In this document: in pieces, positions 49,978 through 63,066 of the stretch
Numbering within the stretch: the stretch's first letter is position 1
How the letters are laid out: each line of letters starts with the position of its first letter
Assembly: GCA_016758965.1 (NCBI GenBank)
Contig: JAEPRB010000083.1
Coordinates: forward strand, 87,187-151,186
DNA: 64,000 bases
Origin: Circinella minor
Taxonomy: Eukaryota; Mucoromycota; Mucoromycetes; Mucorales; Lichtheimiaceae
Reading direction: 5' to 3'
Notes under the pieces: generated by a model
What the model was told of the DNA's origin: nothing
The model's database searches: none
Seen by the model: only the letters and a program-made list of their open reading frames with translations
Made by a program: the position numbers and the translations under genes

Positions 49978-52900
49978 TTATAATAATTTTTGTCGCATTT
50001 CTTCGATAAATTTCTTTACATCTTCTTGATCAGTAGGACTGAAATCAATCGTAGCACGTTGCGTTAAGATATATTTGGATTTAATGTCAAGCTATAAGAA
50101 AAAGTATAAATGTATTTAGTTTTGTAATTCCTTTTTTTTCACTCCTTTTTTTTTCATACCTTGGAAGCCAAATCATGAAGCTTCTTGGTTTGTTTAGATG
50201 GTTTGGATTTCTTAAGGAAACGCTTGATCTAATAATTACATTACATATAAAGTTAATATATAATGTTCTTTCTCTATCTCTCTGTTTTTTTTATCCTTCA
50301 TAAATAAAGATGACATGTATATATGCTATACTTACAGCTACAATGCCTGGTATAACCATTTCTGGATACGCAATATGGTAAAAGTAACCTTTATAATAGT
50401 TCAAAATACACTCATAGAGTTGTTCCAAAACACCATCCTATTTTTTTTTTTTTAAAAAAAAAGAAAACATTAGTAGCTAATTTAGCATTAAAAATTTTCA
50501 TTTAAATTGAAGATTAAAAGAGAAATAAAAAATAAGTCATATGTTACCTGGAATACACGTCCACGAAGATAGTTTTGTGGTGTTCTCAAATGAGTATCCC
50601 ATTCCAATGGTTTGAGAGTGGAGCGCTTCGCAGTTTTTGACAAAAGAGGGCTTTCGAATAATTCAAACATATAGGGTGCCAAAGGAATAAAGACCTTGGT
50701 TGCAACACCTAAAGTTGTCATGGAGCGTAAAACGTGGAAACGTAAGGGATAATACTGTGCGTCAGGAACCAATCTATAAAAAATGTTTTATTAGTAAAAT
50801 ACACGATATAGCCAGATCCCCCTTTTACATATACTTTCAAAGAAAGAAAAATATATTACTTGATCGTGCCAAGCGCAACTTGTGCCAATGGATAAATCAA
50901 TGGCCGTAATTCTGATGATTCATCTTGACAGTTTGCTGCCAAAACATTTGACCAAAAATCGATACAATGAATAAATTGCCAGTTATATACAGAAGTGTAG
51001 CTTTCCTAGAATATATAATAACAATAACAAAATCTCTATTTTTAGTCTTCTCTTTTCCCCATCCATTTTTTTCTTTTATTTTTATTAAATCTCTATATAA
51101 GCAATTTCCGCTTTACCTTTGTCTTGGTTTGCATTGCATTACGTAAAGTAACTGCAAGTTGTCGGATATATACAAATGCTTGTTTATAACTAAGTTCTTG
51201 ATCGATACCATAGAGTTCAACAGCAAGATTTCGCATCAGGTTGATAGCAGGTAAAGTATGAGCATTTGTATTTTTACAGTTACGAACAAATGTTAAATAG
51301 ATATTCTTAAGAGCCATGTCCAAATAGTTGGGTTGTTTAGTTGCCTTTGGTACAGGTGCAATAGCAAGAGATCGGATAGCCAAGAAACTTTGAATTCGAA
51401 CGTTATCTGATGATGTATAATTGGACCACAAGTTTAAAAGAATCTATATCACAACACAATTAGCCCCATTATTCCCTCGATACATATTTTGTTCTCCCAT
51501 ATTCAGTCTTCAGTTTAATTACCTTCATATAATCCTTTGCATACTTCTCATAGCATGTCCAATAAGCTGAACACTTTTCTGCTTCTCGCACAGCAACATA
51601 CAACATGTCAGAATCTGTTAAACCAGTCATCAAGTGAATCAAGTTGGAAAGGTACAACTTGACCATGCCTTGATGGTATTGCCATCGAGTGCCTGCAGCA
51701 GGTGATTTGTTGCCATGAGCACACTTAAATACCTTGTTAAAAACAATAGGAGCATTTCGCATAGTTGCGACAACAAGTTGATTGAAAACTACAAATAAAA
51801 ACGCATATGAAGTAATATATAAGTTGATGATGAACAGATAGAAAATCAGAAAAGCTACTATTTATGTAAATAAATGTCTTTACCGTTGGGGCTAACGATT
51901 CGATATACTAAGCTTACACCTTCCATCTTTTCTTCATCAGACATTCTTGCGGCAGATTTGAAAGCCACCAATAGTTTTTTCATGGCATTGACACTATGCG
52001 TTGATTCCACCTCTTGAATCCATTCATTCAACATGGTCTTTGTAAGAACTTCCAATCCACTTTCATCATCATCCAATTCTTCTTCACTATCACTTTGTTC
52101 ATCCAAATCCATTTCTTCCAAATCTTCACTGTTCAATTCAATGTCTTCATCGTCTTCATCTTCATCTTCTTTTTCAGATTCGTCAAACTCCAACAAAGCA
52201 TTTTCTTCCTTTTGTAAATAGTTGTAAAATTCAGGATCTTGCTTTTTTAATTGTTCTAATTCTTCCTTGTGTCGCTTGATATCTTTGTTAAGTTTGTTGG
52301 TGCTATCATCTCCTACTTCATTATCATCATCATCGCTTTCTTCGTCGGATTCGCTTTGATCTTCAGAATCGTTATCATCGTCGTTATCACTTTCATCAAG
52401 TTCTAATTCCTTTTCTTTTACTTCTGATTCTTGATCGTCACTATCAGATTTTTGTTGATCATCTTCAGAAGCTTCGGACATAACTAAATCTTCTACTTTA
52501 TCGTCTTCTTCGTCGTTATCAGAATCGTCCTCTACAGCATCATCTTCGACTTTTTCCATAGCTTCAAGTTCCTAGATTTTTGTAACGTATTTATTTTTGT
52601 TAATATATCTACAAACAAATATAAAGGTCATCTAACATTGAAGTTCCCATTTAATATTTATACAAAATAGTTACCTTATCGAGATCATCGTCAGAATCAC
52701 TTGAATCAAAACCACCGGCAAAAAAGTCTTCAACTGACATTCTAATAAAATATATATCAAAAAGAATTTACGTTTAGTTATTTGTGTATTATAAGGTGTC
52801 TCTACTCGGTTGTGGCCATACTTTTTTGTGTCTTTCTTTGTTTCTATCAATACATTTATATAAAAGTATTATGTTAGCTTCTTCATTATTTTTCAGTAGA

Positions 52901-53136
52901 CATATAATAATAATTAAACATTAAAAAGAGCGAGTTGAACATTAAGTTTTTTTTTTACCTTCTTTATTGGTAGCAGATCCTTTGCCTGACTTTGTTACGG
53001 CTGTTGGCTTTTCTTTCTTTACAACTTTACCAGGCTTGCCATTTTTGGACACCTTTTTTGGTACGTTAGCACCTTTTGGTTTACCCTTTTGATTATTCTT
53101 TTTCAAAGCATTTTGATTCTTCTTTGACTTGGCCAT
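49978..53136 (-). CDS. NOC2: Nucleolar complex protein 2 (NOC2), 60S ribosome assembly
   Basis: Nucleolar protein that binds Noc1 or Noc3 and moves pre-60S particles toward the nucleoplasm. Exon 1 (53136-52959) encodes a Lys-rich start, [14 protein letters not shown] 22-nt micro-exon (52843-52822) joins it to exon 3, which begins [19 protein letters not shown] very long Asp/Glu/Ser-rich region follows (exon 52559-51900 mostly), then the Noc2 domain: [59 protein letters not shown], then [18 protein letters not shown]. It ends EEMRQKLL. The start at 53136 was chosen over an in-frame ATG 18 codons upstream because the Lys-rich start is typical. About eight introns. Confidence 0.93.
52822..52843 (-). 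other. 22-nt micro-exon of NOC2
   Basis: Bounded by GATAG before and GTATGG after. It is needed to bring exon 1 (phase 1) into the frame of the exon beginning ATGTCAGTTG, giving [17 protein letters not shown]. Direct joining of exon 1 to exon 3 is out of frame. Confidence 0.65.
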
Positions 53137-54487
53137 AACGATCGATCGATCTTTTTTTTTTCTTGGTTTATAGCGGAGAGGCACAGACACTTAAACTCGA
53201 GAAAATGCAAGTTTCGGATGTTCAGTTCCAAAGTTGTCAAGAAATTTGTGACCGTTTCGCGTAATCGATGGCTTTGCAATCCTTCCGCATGATTGACAAA
53301 TATCCGACCCGCATTAACTAATATACGAAGTCATCAAGGTCTTCCATACATTAGTACAGTTTGCTAAACGTTATTACCAATGATCAATAAATAAATGAAC
53401 TATTATATATGTATTTTCTTTCTTTGATATTGGCTGTAAACTGCTATTATTATTATAATTATTGTTATGTACTAAAAAAATCACTTTGATATAATAGATC
53501 ATCCGTGATTATGACAGCAGACATTTTACAATATAGCTACGTACGTATTAAAAGAATGATAATAATAGCTTTATCAAAAAGGGGGAGTTAAATTTGTGAA
53601 CATATATTCTTTATATATAAAGACGTTGTTGCTCATTGTTTATTGAATCAAAATTGACCACTTTCACTACACTGTTACAAAATACGTACAAGAATATAAA
53701 ATATCTTTTGCTATGCATAACCTTAATAAATCCTAAACTTTAATAAATACTTATAAAATATTATAACAAATTATCAAGTGCTATCTTTTATTTTCATTCT
53801 CTCTATGATAACGTTGTACTAATAATATATCATAGTTTTATTTCCAACTATTTTATTTTTTTCATAACATTCATATGCGTAACATAAAGGGAAGTAATGA
53901 ATAATTTCATTTTAATTCTTTAAAGATTATTAGTCTTTTTCTTTCCATATCATAAATGGAGACAACCTCAGTACGGTCCTCTTGGAGAGGTCTCATTGTG
54001 TCGCAAGAAAAACTAGCATGGTCTGGACCCGTAAGATACATTGATCCCAATAATACAAGCATGGATTCTATCCATTGAAAAGCCTTATGGTTTATAAGAG
54101 TCAGTACAAGAGGGGGATCTTGTTTATTGTGTGCTCGGAAGGGTCATAGTAATAAGCTATCGCCAACGAAAAATAACCAGGCATCATTTTTGTGTATTAA
54201 TATTTGTTTATATATTCTACTCTAGTTAATCAATCAAGCTTTTATAGAGAAATTGGAAACGGGGTAATAAACATATGTTGCTCTTTATAAAAAGAAGCAA
54301 GAGCTGTAAAATAAAAGCACAGGCGGACATGTTTGGCATGGCAAATAATGCAATGCAAAAATGTCCTGTGTTACTTTTTATATGGGCGGTGGCTTTTGTT
54401 AGATTCTGGAATTGTTGGAACTGTAAATTTCATTCCTCGAACTTTTTTTTTCCATTTTTGCATAAAAAGAAAACTCGTTGAATCGCG
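53137..54487. other. Divergent intergenic region between NOC2 and BCP1
   Basis: Holds the promoters of two ribosome-related genes. A GATC repeat (cgatcgatcgatc, about 53140-53152) lies just before NOC2. No protein gene seen. The hairpin-rich island at 53958-54182 is listed separately. Confidence 0.5.
53958..54182. ncRNA. Candidate structured RNA gene, class unknown
   Basis: An island richer in G+C than its flanks with consecutive perfect short hairpins: CCTCT-tgg-AGAGG (53978-53990) nested in GAGAC/GTCTC, GGTC-tg-GACC (about 54020-54029), ATGGAT-tct-ATCCAT (54061-54075) and CTTAT-ggttt-ATAAG (about 54084-54098). No open frame of note. It does not resemble U1, U2, U4, U5, U6, U3, 5S, a tRNA or SRP RNA as far as I can compare by eye. 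Strand unknown. Confidence 0.3.
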
Positions 54488-55498
54488 ATGAAAAGAAAAG
54501 CTTCCGAAGAAAATATTAATAATAGCTCTGATAACGAGAGCAGTGATAATGAAGGACCACAGGTAATGCACCTGCATTTTCTTTACAAATAGCATTTGAT
54601 AGCATTATATATAGATTCTTGTCTATGACTGACACGATCTTGGAAACTAATAAATCAAATTTGATTATTACAAAAAAAGGACATCGTGGACGTTGATTTC
54701 GATTTTTACAATCCAGACCAAACTGACTATCAAGCATTGAAACGATTACTAGGTCAGCTTTTTTCAGCAGATGCTGAACTTATTCAACTTGGTGATATTG
54801 TGGATATCTTACTTGAAGAAAACCATGTTGGTACTACGGTCAAAGTTGACGGGCAAGAATCTGATCCATACGCGATTCTCAGTGTCATTAGTATGGAACA
54901 AAATAAGAATAATGATGGTATAAAATCATTACAGTCGTATCTTTTGGGGAAAATCAAAGATGAAGCTGTCAAGGCTATTTTGACTGGAGCTAACAGTGAT
55001 AAAAAGCTTGGTTGGGTTATTTCAGAACGATTTATTAATATGCCCATGGAAATCATGCCACCAATGTACAATATGATGCAAGAAGAAACAAAACAAGCTG
55101 TGGAAAAGGGTGAACCTTATACATTTGAGTGGTACATGTTTATTTCAAAGACATACAAAGAAGTGGCACCTACTGTGGATGAAGATGGTGATGAGACAAT
55201 GGGAGAAGTACAAAAGCCGCAACCCAAAAAGAAGGGGAAGAAGAAAAAGGCACAAGCAGCACAATTACCAGATTCAGAAACATTTTATTTCCAAGCTGAA
55301 GATGAAGTAATTGCTCAATATGCTGATTATAAGGTGGATTTCAAGTTTACAAACCGAGAAAAGGAATCATCCTCGGATGCAAAACGTGCATTTTCAGATT
55401 TCGGTATTGCTCCTGCACGAAGAATCATGTTGGTACACAAATCCAAGTTTGCAGAGGCCATTAATGAAATTGAAAAGATTTGCGCTGCTTCCTCTTAG
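54488..55498 (+). CDS. BCP1: BCP1 (BCCIP homologue), ribosomal-protein chaperone
   Basis: Nuclear protein of the BCCIP family; yeast Bcp1 acts in nuclear export of Mss4 and as chaperone of ribosomal protein Rpl23. Exons 54488-54562 and 54680-55498 join to 297 aa, the usual length. The N-terminus is acidic (MKRKASEENINNSSDNESS), then IVDVDFDFYNPD and YQALKRLLGQLFSADAE, characteristic of the family. The centre has GWVISERFINMP and PMYNMMQEE, then a Lys-rich insert (PKKKGKKKKAQ), then ETFYFQAEDE and the C-terminal RRIMLVHKSKF. Divergent from NOC2, also a ribosome assembly gene. Confidence 0.95.
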
Positions 55499-55760
55499 AT
55501 AAATATATCACACATACTCACTCACACATCCACATTCATTCCACAGATAAATCATTATATTCACAAATTTCACATTCACATCTTTTTTTCTTTTTTATAT
55601 TAATAATATATCGCCTCGCATATTTCTCACTTTTCCTTTGTTATTATTTATTTCGCTTATTTCCTGTTTGTAAATCATATAATGGTATATTTTTTTTATT
55701 GATACATACATATAAAGAAAAACAGAACAAAATACATTCTTTTTTTTCATCTTAATCTAA

Positions 55761-57164
55761 CTATCGGATCATGGGTGTAGGTGTTTTTGCCCATACATTC
55801 ACCAGATGATCAAAACCACCTGTAACCAATCCAAGTTGTTGATCGAGTGTCATTGCGCGGACCATGGCTGTATGACCTCCTTCCAACTCTGCTGTAAGTC
55901 TACCCGTCTTTGTTTCTATCACGCGAATACAATAATCATCTCCACCAGATACATAAAAGTAGCGACCGCTTGGATGCCAACAATGACGGCGCGTGGCGAA
56001 TTGATTTTCGCTGGGTATATCGTAGTAATTTTGGATTTGTGTTGCTTGTTGAACAGCAAATAAGATCAATCGTCCAGTATTCTGGTTTGTTGATACAAGA
56101 ACATGTCGACCATCCGGTGAAGGTGAGACCCAGAGTGGGGAAAACGAGACCCAATCATCACCATTACTATTCATATTATATTTTTCATGACGGTATCGAT
56201 CATCAAGATGAATATAATGTAAATAGTTGTCGTCATGGACACCAGCCACTAAAATATTATCATTAGGCAAGAAACAGATAGTCTCGACATTGCCAAGGAA
56301 GGGACCAAGTTGTTTCGCCAGTTTATATTCAACATCACCCTTTTCAACTTGCTGCTGCTCATAAATGTTAATCATGCGGTCGTATGATGCTGTTGCGATA
56401 TAACGACCATCAACAGGTGAGAAAATTCCACGGATAACATATTTTTTATGATCTGTGAAACGCTGGAAAACGGCATTATCTTCTTCTTCCTTGCGTGTGT
56501 CAATCAAAGCACTAGAACCATCCATGGAAGTCGTTAACATCAGGTGCGGCGTTTGTGGATGGAAATCGATGCTGAGCACAGGCCCTTGATGAGGGTGGTA
56601 CACGCGCTGTCCTGTATTACTTGTTTCCGTCAACTTCACGGTTCGATCGGTTGAACTGGTAGCAATGGCACCTGTATTTGGTTCAATCGCAATTGACAAA
56701 ATATTACTTGAATGAACATTTGTGAAACTGTCAATAAGAGTTGTATAATAATCGTCATCGCCATCTTCAAGTTCTTGTGTTCTATTATTATAGCATATGT
56801 AATAATAGCAGTGGGAGTTTAGACGAACAGCAAACTTATATTACGTATACTTGCCGGGACTTTTTATTTTAAAACTTAAGATTCCTTTTTTCTCTTCTCA
56901 AATCACGACCTTTTGTAATTTGAAAATAAAAGATCATATATACCTTTCTAGTTGAATATCGGCAAGAAGATCTGCAACTTGATTAACTGGATCGGGTGTA
57001 GGTTGTTCACCAAGAAGACGTTCAACAGGAGGTGCTTCTTCTACACTTTCAAAGTCAATCTTTTCACCAGCTTCTCGAACAAAAGCTTCTTGAGTTTCCT
57101 TATAGCCATTACGAAGGAGAAATTGCAGTACTGCAGCGTGAACTTGATCTGGCATGTTGAACAA
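55761..57164 (-). CDS. LisH and WD40-repeat protein, uncharacterised
   Basis: The N-terminal exon shows a LisH motif (VHAAVLQFLLRNGYKETQEAF), which mediates dimerisation. An acidic spacer (LEDGDDDYYTTL) and a beta-propeller of about seven WD40-like repeats follow (ATSSTDRTVKL, VDGRYIATASYDRMINIY, HPSGRYFYVSGGDDYCIRV, LVTGGFDHLVNVW). It ends KTPTPMIR. Exons are joined at ER-TQELE and NVHSSNI-LSIAIEP. The start may be 57164 (MFNMPDQ) or 57155 (MPDQ). It is not Lis1/Pac1, because the coiled coil and typical repeat wording are absent. Similar proteins exist in many fungi without a standard name. Function unknown, scaffold role inferred. Confidence 0.85.
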
Positions 57165-58347
57165 GTATATAAAAAATTAATTTTTTCGAAAGAGAGTAGA
57201 ACTTTGATATAAACTCGTCCCCCAACCTTTTTTTATAATCACCCATTTACACTAGTATGTATACATACCTTGAAAAAAATGTGACCATGATTGCTGTTGT
57301 TGGCGAAACTCGTAGCTCACTGTGTAACTGCTTTAGTTAATAATACCTTTTGCTGTTATCATTTTTTTTTACTATAAGAAGATAATCTCTCTTTATCAAC
57401 CTTCATCTTTGTTTGGCACTAAAAATCAGTACAAAAAGATTTATGCGAGATATCTTATCAATCAACATAATTGTTGACAAACCTTTTCTTTGCACAATTA
57501 AAATTTCTTCTACAAAAAAATTGCTCGTCAACGATTATTTATATCATAGTATATTACCATGAATGTTATCACATGTAGAAATTTTCTTTTTTTTTCATAA
57601 GCTTTCACACACTTGCAACTTATTTCTTCTGATCATCGGTCAATCCGGAAAAAATCATGTATTAAGGAGTGTCATGGGGTTATGACAATCAACGCCCTTT
57701 TCTATTTATTTTTTTTGTGCGATCTCGGAAAAATGGCGTCATAAAAGTTTCCTTTGGGTAGCATTTGATCTATTTTTGCATGCACGCATGTAAAAAATTC
57801 GGCTCACTATACTCACAAATAAGTTACTTCTGATGGATTACAGACAACTCTAAGATACCTGCAAAAAAAAAAAAAAAAGAAAGGTTCTTATTATCCCAAC
57901 ATTCTCGTGCTTATATTCTCTAGATACAGAGCAGCTGTGTATGTAACCCAAGCTGTACCGAATTAACATAATCTTTATTTTCAAGTTTGCTAAAAAGAAA
58001 TAATAGCTTCGTGCATAGCTTTGTTGTCGTTTGACAAATCGATAAGCTTCATCACCTGATTCGCGTTCCTCTGGTGAGAATAGTCCAACAATACCATGGT
58101 GGGAAAATTAAATTCTATTTTCTGGTGTACGAGTTTTGGTAGAATTCCTACGCCAGTAAAGCTATGCAAGGGGAGGCATAATAGTGTATAAGCTTCATCT
58201 TTCTCATAATAATACACTCCTGAGATATATAGTTCTTTTTGGCTCGTGTGGTGGTAAAAATTACAATTCAATTATTAATATCAATTGTAAGTATAAGTGA
58301 CACAACGTTATTACAAAGTGAGAAACATTGAGTTTCATACTAATAAT
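57165..58347. other. Intergenic region with an inverted repeat and relic sequence
   Basis: Contains TGTCAT-gggg(tt)-ATGACA, a perfect 6-bp inverted repeat at about 57670-57687. A 93-codon open frame on the minus strand (58271-57990), with ordinary composition (LPLHSFTGVGILPKL), may be part of the relic gene next to it. Confidence 0.4.
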
Positions 58348-58485
58348 CTATATCTCCTGATATGTCTCTAGAAGCACTTTATATAAAGCCAGGAGTTTTG
58401 CAATACCATAAATAAATTGAAACGGAAGTCGAGGGGCTATATAACTTTTTGATTCACCTTCGATAAAAATTTCATCAAGTTTCAT
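57990..58485 (-). pseudogene. Relic of an unrecognised gene (two open fragments)
   Basis: Fragment one, 58485-58348, is 45 codons from ATG to TAG and reads as a normal soluble protein (MKLDEIFIEGESK, LPFQFIYGIAKLLALYKVLL). Fragment two, 58271-57990, is 93 codons in a different frame. The 76 bases between them lack a clear intron. I cannot name the family. Order and strand suggest one decayed gene, but chance cannot be excluded. Confidence 0.3.
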
Positions 58486-58651
58486 TTAAGAATTACTACA
58501 GTCAGAAGACGAATATTAAATAAGTATATAACAATCACGTCATTAATCTACTGTAAATTCATTTATATAGTAACAATATACAATAATTATGCCCTAAATA
58601 CAAAAATAAAAATGAAAGTAAGTAGAAAGTGAAAAAAAAATAGACGCTTTG

Positions 58652-60999
58652 TTATTCCATAAAGCAGAAGAAATTTCCATATAAGGCAGCATATGTCAAT
58701 GATGACAATTCACCGGTTAATGATTCTCCAGGACCTTGAATAAAATGGGATTGCAAATATGTATGACATGCATTCAAAATGTCTGCAATTAAAGCATAAC
58801 CAGGAAATGGATAACTCTTGTAAATATCTAAATTATTGGGATCTTGGGTAATGACAAATGAGTTAAGTGGTGATAATGAAGGAGGAACTATGTTATCTGC
58901 TGGAAATACGGCACTGATGACATCAAAACATTCGTCAAACATCTGTTGGATACGGGTTGGAAATTGTAAACTTTTGCAAAGTGAAACGCTGAGTAATGTA
59001 TATGCTGCTCTTGTCATGAATTCAAATGTCATTGCTATAATTTTATTATGTGTTGAAATTAGTTATAGTCTCTATTATATATACAATTCTTGAAATATAT
59101 GATAAAAGTTAGTATGTACAAGAAAAAACTTACAGGGAACTATGTCATCATGCAATTGAAATAAGCGTGTCATTGAACTTAATAATAGTTCACATGATTG
59201 TATACTAGAATCAACTTGCGTTTTACGACAGAAAATGCTAGTGTCGTCTTCTTTTATTGACGTCACTGTTGTATCTGCTGAAGAGTTTAACAAAAAGATC
59301 CACATTTTCAGCAAGATAGAATGTATAAATGAAAATACGATCGTCTTGACTACAGAGGTGTTTCTTTTCGTCATTTCCATGGCGTTGACTGCATAGAGAC
59401 CATCACACAGGCGTAAATGTCTTGGAAGTTCGTCCCACCAATTTCGAATAACTCGATTCAATCGAAAGATAACTTCGATAACGGATTCAGTTTCGTCTTC
59501 AGCGTCATGACTATAATCCATCATTTTCTAATTTTTAATTTGATCAAAAAAAACAGCATATCAGTTATGTTCAGCGTTTACACTCATTTATCATTTATAC
59601 CCTTCAATTCCAATAAATTATATCTATATATCCAAACTTACCCCTTTTGTCAAAGCACACATATATGGACTTGTGCATAACTGTAATAAATGGTTATGCA
59701 TTTCAATAAAATGCTTAGTTTGTAAATCTTCATCAGGCATTGCATCCAAATAAGTGACTGGAACATGTGATTTTGTTTGATTCTTGTCAATCATAAAATC
59801 GAGCATTGTCAATGTACTTTCTGCGTAAAAATAATGTCGCTGCAACAATACTTTCAATACCTGGGGTTCACACTTGAGCTTTGGGTATTTTCCGCGATTC
59901 ATATCGACTTCCAAATCTTTACAAATTGAAAAGGCTATGGTAGCAAATCGACGAGCTTCTGTCATTCTGAGGAGAACAAATATGACAAAATGCTGTAAAA
60001 TATTAATTGTAACCAACGTTTCCAATTTTCTGGATGGATCGTCAAATCTATCAAACAGGATATCTTTACATTTATCGTAATAGAAATCAGCCAATTGCCG
60101 TCTTTCTGTTGCAGAGTATTTGATCACATGACGTGCTGTACAAACAGTATGAACACAAATGGCGAGTGTTACGGGACATGTAAGTGGATCATGAATATCT
60201 TTATAATGCTGAATGTATGTTGGAGTATGTACAAGAAGTCGTCTCGAGTTTTCTCGGTTGACGTAAAGTTTAACAAGATGGTCCATGATGGATCGGTAAT
60301 ATGAATGCGGTTGTTGATGAATGGAAGAAAGTCTTGAATAGTAAATATTGTCACCCATACAGAGACGTTTCTTTTCTTTTTCGTAAAGAATGAGATGAAA
60401 TACAGATATGATGAGATGAAATGAGGTGCTTTGAAAAGATATTGATGATTTGCTAAATAATCCATTGAGCGGTGAGACGTATTTGACGAAAGCTTGACTA
60501 TAGAGTAAAAGCTCTTGAATACTTTGAATATCGGTATGAAGCTTAAGTAATCCATTTTGATCAATTGATAAGTTCCATTCCACTTGTTTCTCTAATTCTT
60601 TCCGTCGTTTGGCTACTGCTATTCGGTCACCCGCTATTTGTATTGCAGATTCGAATTCTTGAATATCGTTGCTAAGTTGTGCTATTTGATTCTGCCAGTA
60701 TTCAATCTGTTTACGATTGCGTTCCCTTGGTAAAAGATCTTTTTCATTGGTATAATCTGGTTTATATGGGGTACATTCGATTTTCAATCGGGTACAACGA
60801 ATGCATCCGTTTGGATTGTCATTTGACCAGAAACAACCTCGATGTCGTTTTCTGCAAGCTATTATTATTATTATTACATTCATCAAGATTAAATTTTAGA
60901 AAACCTTAATTACAAATAGTACATAATATATTTTTTCATCAGCAACTCTTCATGATGAACCGTAATAGTATTACCATGACAACGAACTTTGGGTGGCAT
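58652..60999 (-). CDS. Zn2Cys6 transcription factor with fungal-specific TF domain
   Basis: Exons 60999-60975, 60858-59642, 59527-59134 and 59034-58652 join to 672 aa. The Zn(II)2Cys6 binuclear cluster is created by the first splice: CHACRKRHRGC, nine residues, CIRC, then KIEC, giving C-x2-C-x6-C-x9-C-x2-C-x6-C at about residues 7-34. The linker has basic residues (PRERNRKQIEYW) and a coiled coil (QIAQLSNDIQEFESAIQ). The middle homology region, typical of fungal transcription factors, includes LVTINILQHFVIFVLLRMTEARRF (only partly quoted elsewhere) and FRLNRVIRNWWDELP. It ends YGNFFCFME. Target genes unknown. The flanking sequences on both sides are gene-poor. Confidence 0.9.
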
Positions 61000-63066
61000 T
61001 TATAACTATAATGACATTCAGAATTATTTTTTTAAAAAGAAAAGATTAAAGAGATGTTGGGTTATTCGTTATAGAACAATTAAGAATAAGCATGAGATCG
61101 TGAGAAGGAACCGTGCGCTTTTTAAAGGCTCAGCTAAAGGGGTAAAAAGTGAGAGCGGGAAAATATGGTATTCTACACCTTATTACCTTCAGTTTGTTAT
61201 TTTACTTGTGCTATTATTAAAATCAGATTGGCATCCAAATATTTATCTGAAAAGTTCTTCTATATTTGAAGGAGTGGTTGAGCATAATATTCGAATTTGG
61301 TTAGCCATGTTACATACAGATCGATACTTCCAACAACTTCAATCAAGGGATTAAGAAAAGGGGTTTGAACGGAATGTTCTTATGTGTTTTCCGTTTATGA
61401 GTTGTTTAACTTTTACCCGATCCATTAAATGAAAAAACGCTATGCTTCTTTGACTTATATGCCTAAAAAAGGGAAATGTTTACAACCCTTTGCATAAATA
61501 AAGCCTATTTTTGCATTGTTGAACAAGTAAAAGTCGACTTTATTTTTATTCATATGTAACACAATCAAAGTTGTACACAAACACGATCTTCCATTATCCA
61601 TATATCAGTAACACGTAGATATCGAGGATCTGATTGACTGATTATGCACTTGACCAAAAATTACGTACGAATAATAGAAACTAAACTGACTGAAATGCTT
61701 TTGAATAATAAACTGCTATTACCAATAGTAACCAGTATCTGCTATTCTAAAAGTACGTACGCATTTTAAAGAGTTATTCACGAGCGAACATGTTCTTGGT
61801 AACTCGAAAACTTCGGCTCGAAATTGCAGCAATGACAACCTTTTCTTGACTTATTAAAAGATACAATATACCTCTTAAATTGGAGACCAAACACTTTTTT
61901 TTTATAGTTACTATTCAATGTGCTTGTAATTTAATTTCACAAGTTGGGGAAGCGGGAGACGACAAAAGAAAAAAAAAAAGAACGTTTTTTTCGGTAATAT
62001 TCAAATACATTGTCTTGTGCGATCAAATATTTTGTTCCATATAGAATATACAAGACACGATGCGCATGCTATCTGCCAAATCTTTTACAAATTATACAAT
62101 TTATACAATTTATATTTATTTTAAGATTGACATGGAAACCATCAAAAAAATTGTTCTTTGAAAGAAGACATTATTAAAAATAAGCATTTATTTTGAACTC
62201 CTGGGATAGATTAAAAGACAAAACAAATTGTTAGTCAAAAAAAAGGTATATTAAGGTTTTGACACTTTTTCTCTAAAAACAAATACATAAGAGGCTTATG
62301 TATATTTTGTTCTTCAATTGTCAGGTATATACTGTAAAACAATATATATTCAAACAAGTACGTAGAAAGAGTTAAAAGAAAGAGGAAGTATCAAAAATTG
62401 AGGATTACTATTGGATAATAAACTCAGTGTCGTTATATTTCGATTTGTATATTCACAAAAGGATATAACTTCACGGATGTTTTGATTATTAAGAAGTAGG
62501 TACCTGTGAAAAAAAATATAACTATATTGCCAAGTATTTTATATGAAAATATAAAGTAATATATTGGAATGTAGTACTAGGATAAAATACATTATTATAA
62601 TCGCGTTACTCTTGTAGCCTGGATATCTGAATGCTTATGAATTTGACGAAACGATGTCCTGTATAAAGGTTCAGTAAGTGATAATCTTTTGAATCGATAA
62701 ATCTAAATCAGTGATTGTATGGTATAGTACGTCAATATTCATTAATAGCACAGTTGATTCAGTAGATAATATGTGCATTTTTATATATAGTTTAAAATTT
62801 ATATTTATTATGGAAGACTAGATTGACCTGCACCTATGGGTATATGGTCGCTTCCTTGTGGTACAGAATGAGAAGAATAATAATATTTACAAAGTGATAT
62901 GGGGGTTGTGGCAATAGCTGAAAAACCCCAGTATGGGGAAAAGCTAGAGCTAGCATAAGAAATAGAGTGTGGGAGAGGCGAAGAAGAAAGAAAAGAATAA
63001 CAGAAAAATAAAATTAACAGAAGATAATTGTGGCAGGAGAGAGAGAGAGGGTACTAAAACGAAGTG
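61000..63066. other. Gene-poor region, 2 kb
   Basis: A plus-strand open frame continues to 61354 with ordinary composition in its second half (KIWYSTPYYLQF, HNIRIWLAMLHTDRYFQQLQ), but its only early ATG (60989) overlaps the transcription factor start on the other strand. It may be a relic exon. Otherwise nothing seen. The last 200 bases before 63067 are relatively G-rich on the plus strand and may be the 3' UTR of the retroelement ORF. Confidence 0.4.

Noticed and set aside
55110..55502. Open frames in other phases within BCP1
   Set aside because: Lys-rich shadows of the BCP1 coding frame.
60989..61354. 121-codon plus-strand open frame
   Set aside because: Its start lies antisense to the transcription factor start codon and its first half is A-rich. 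The second half is protein-like but has no start of its own, so it is not called a gene.
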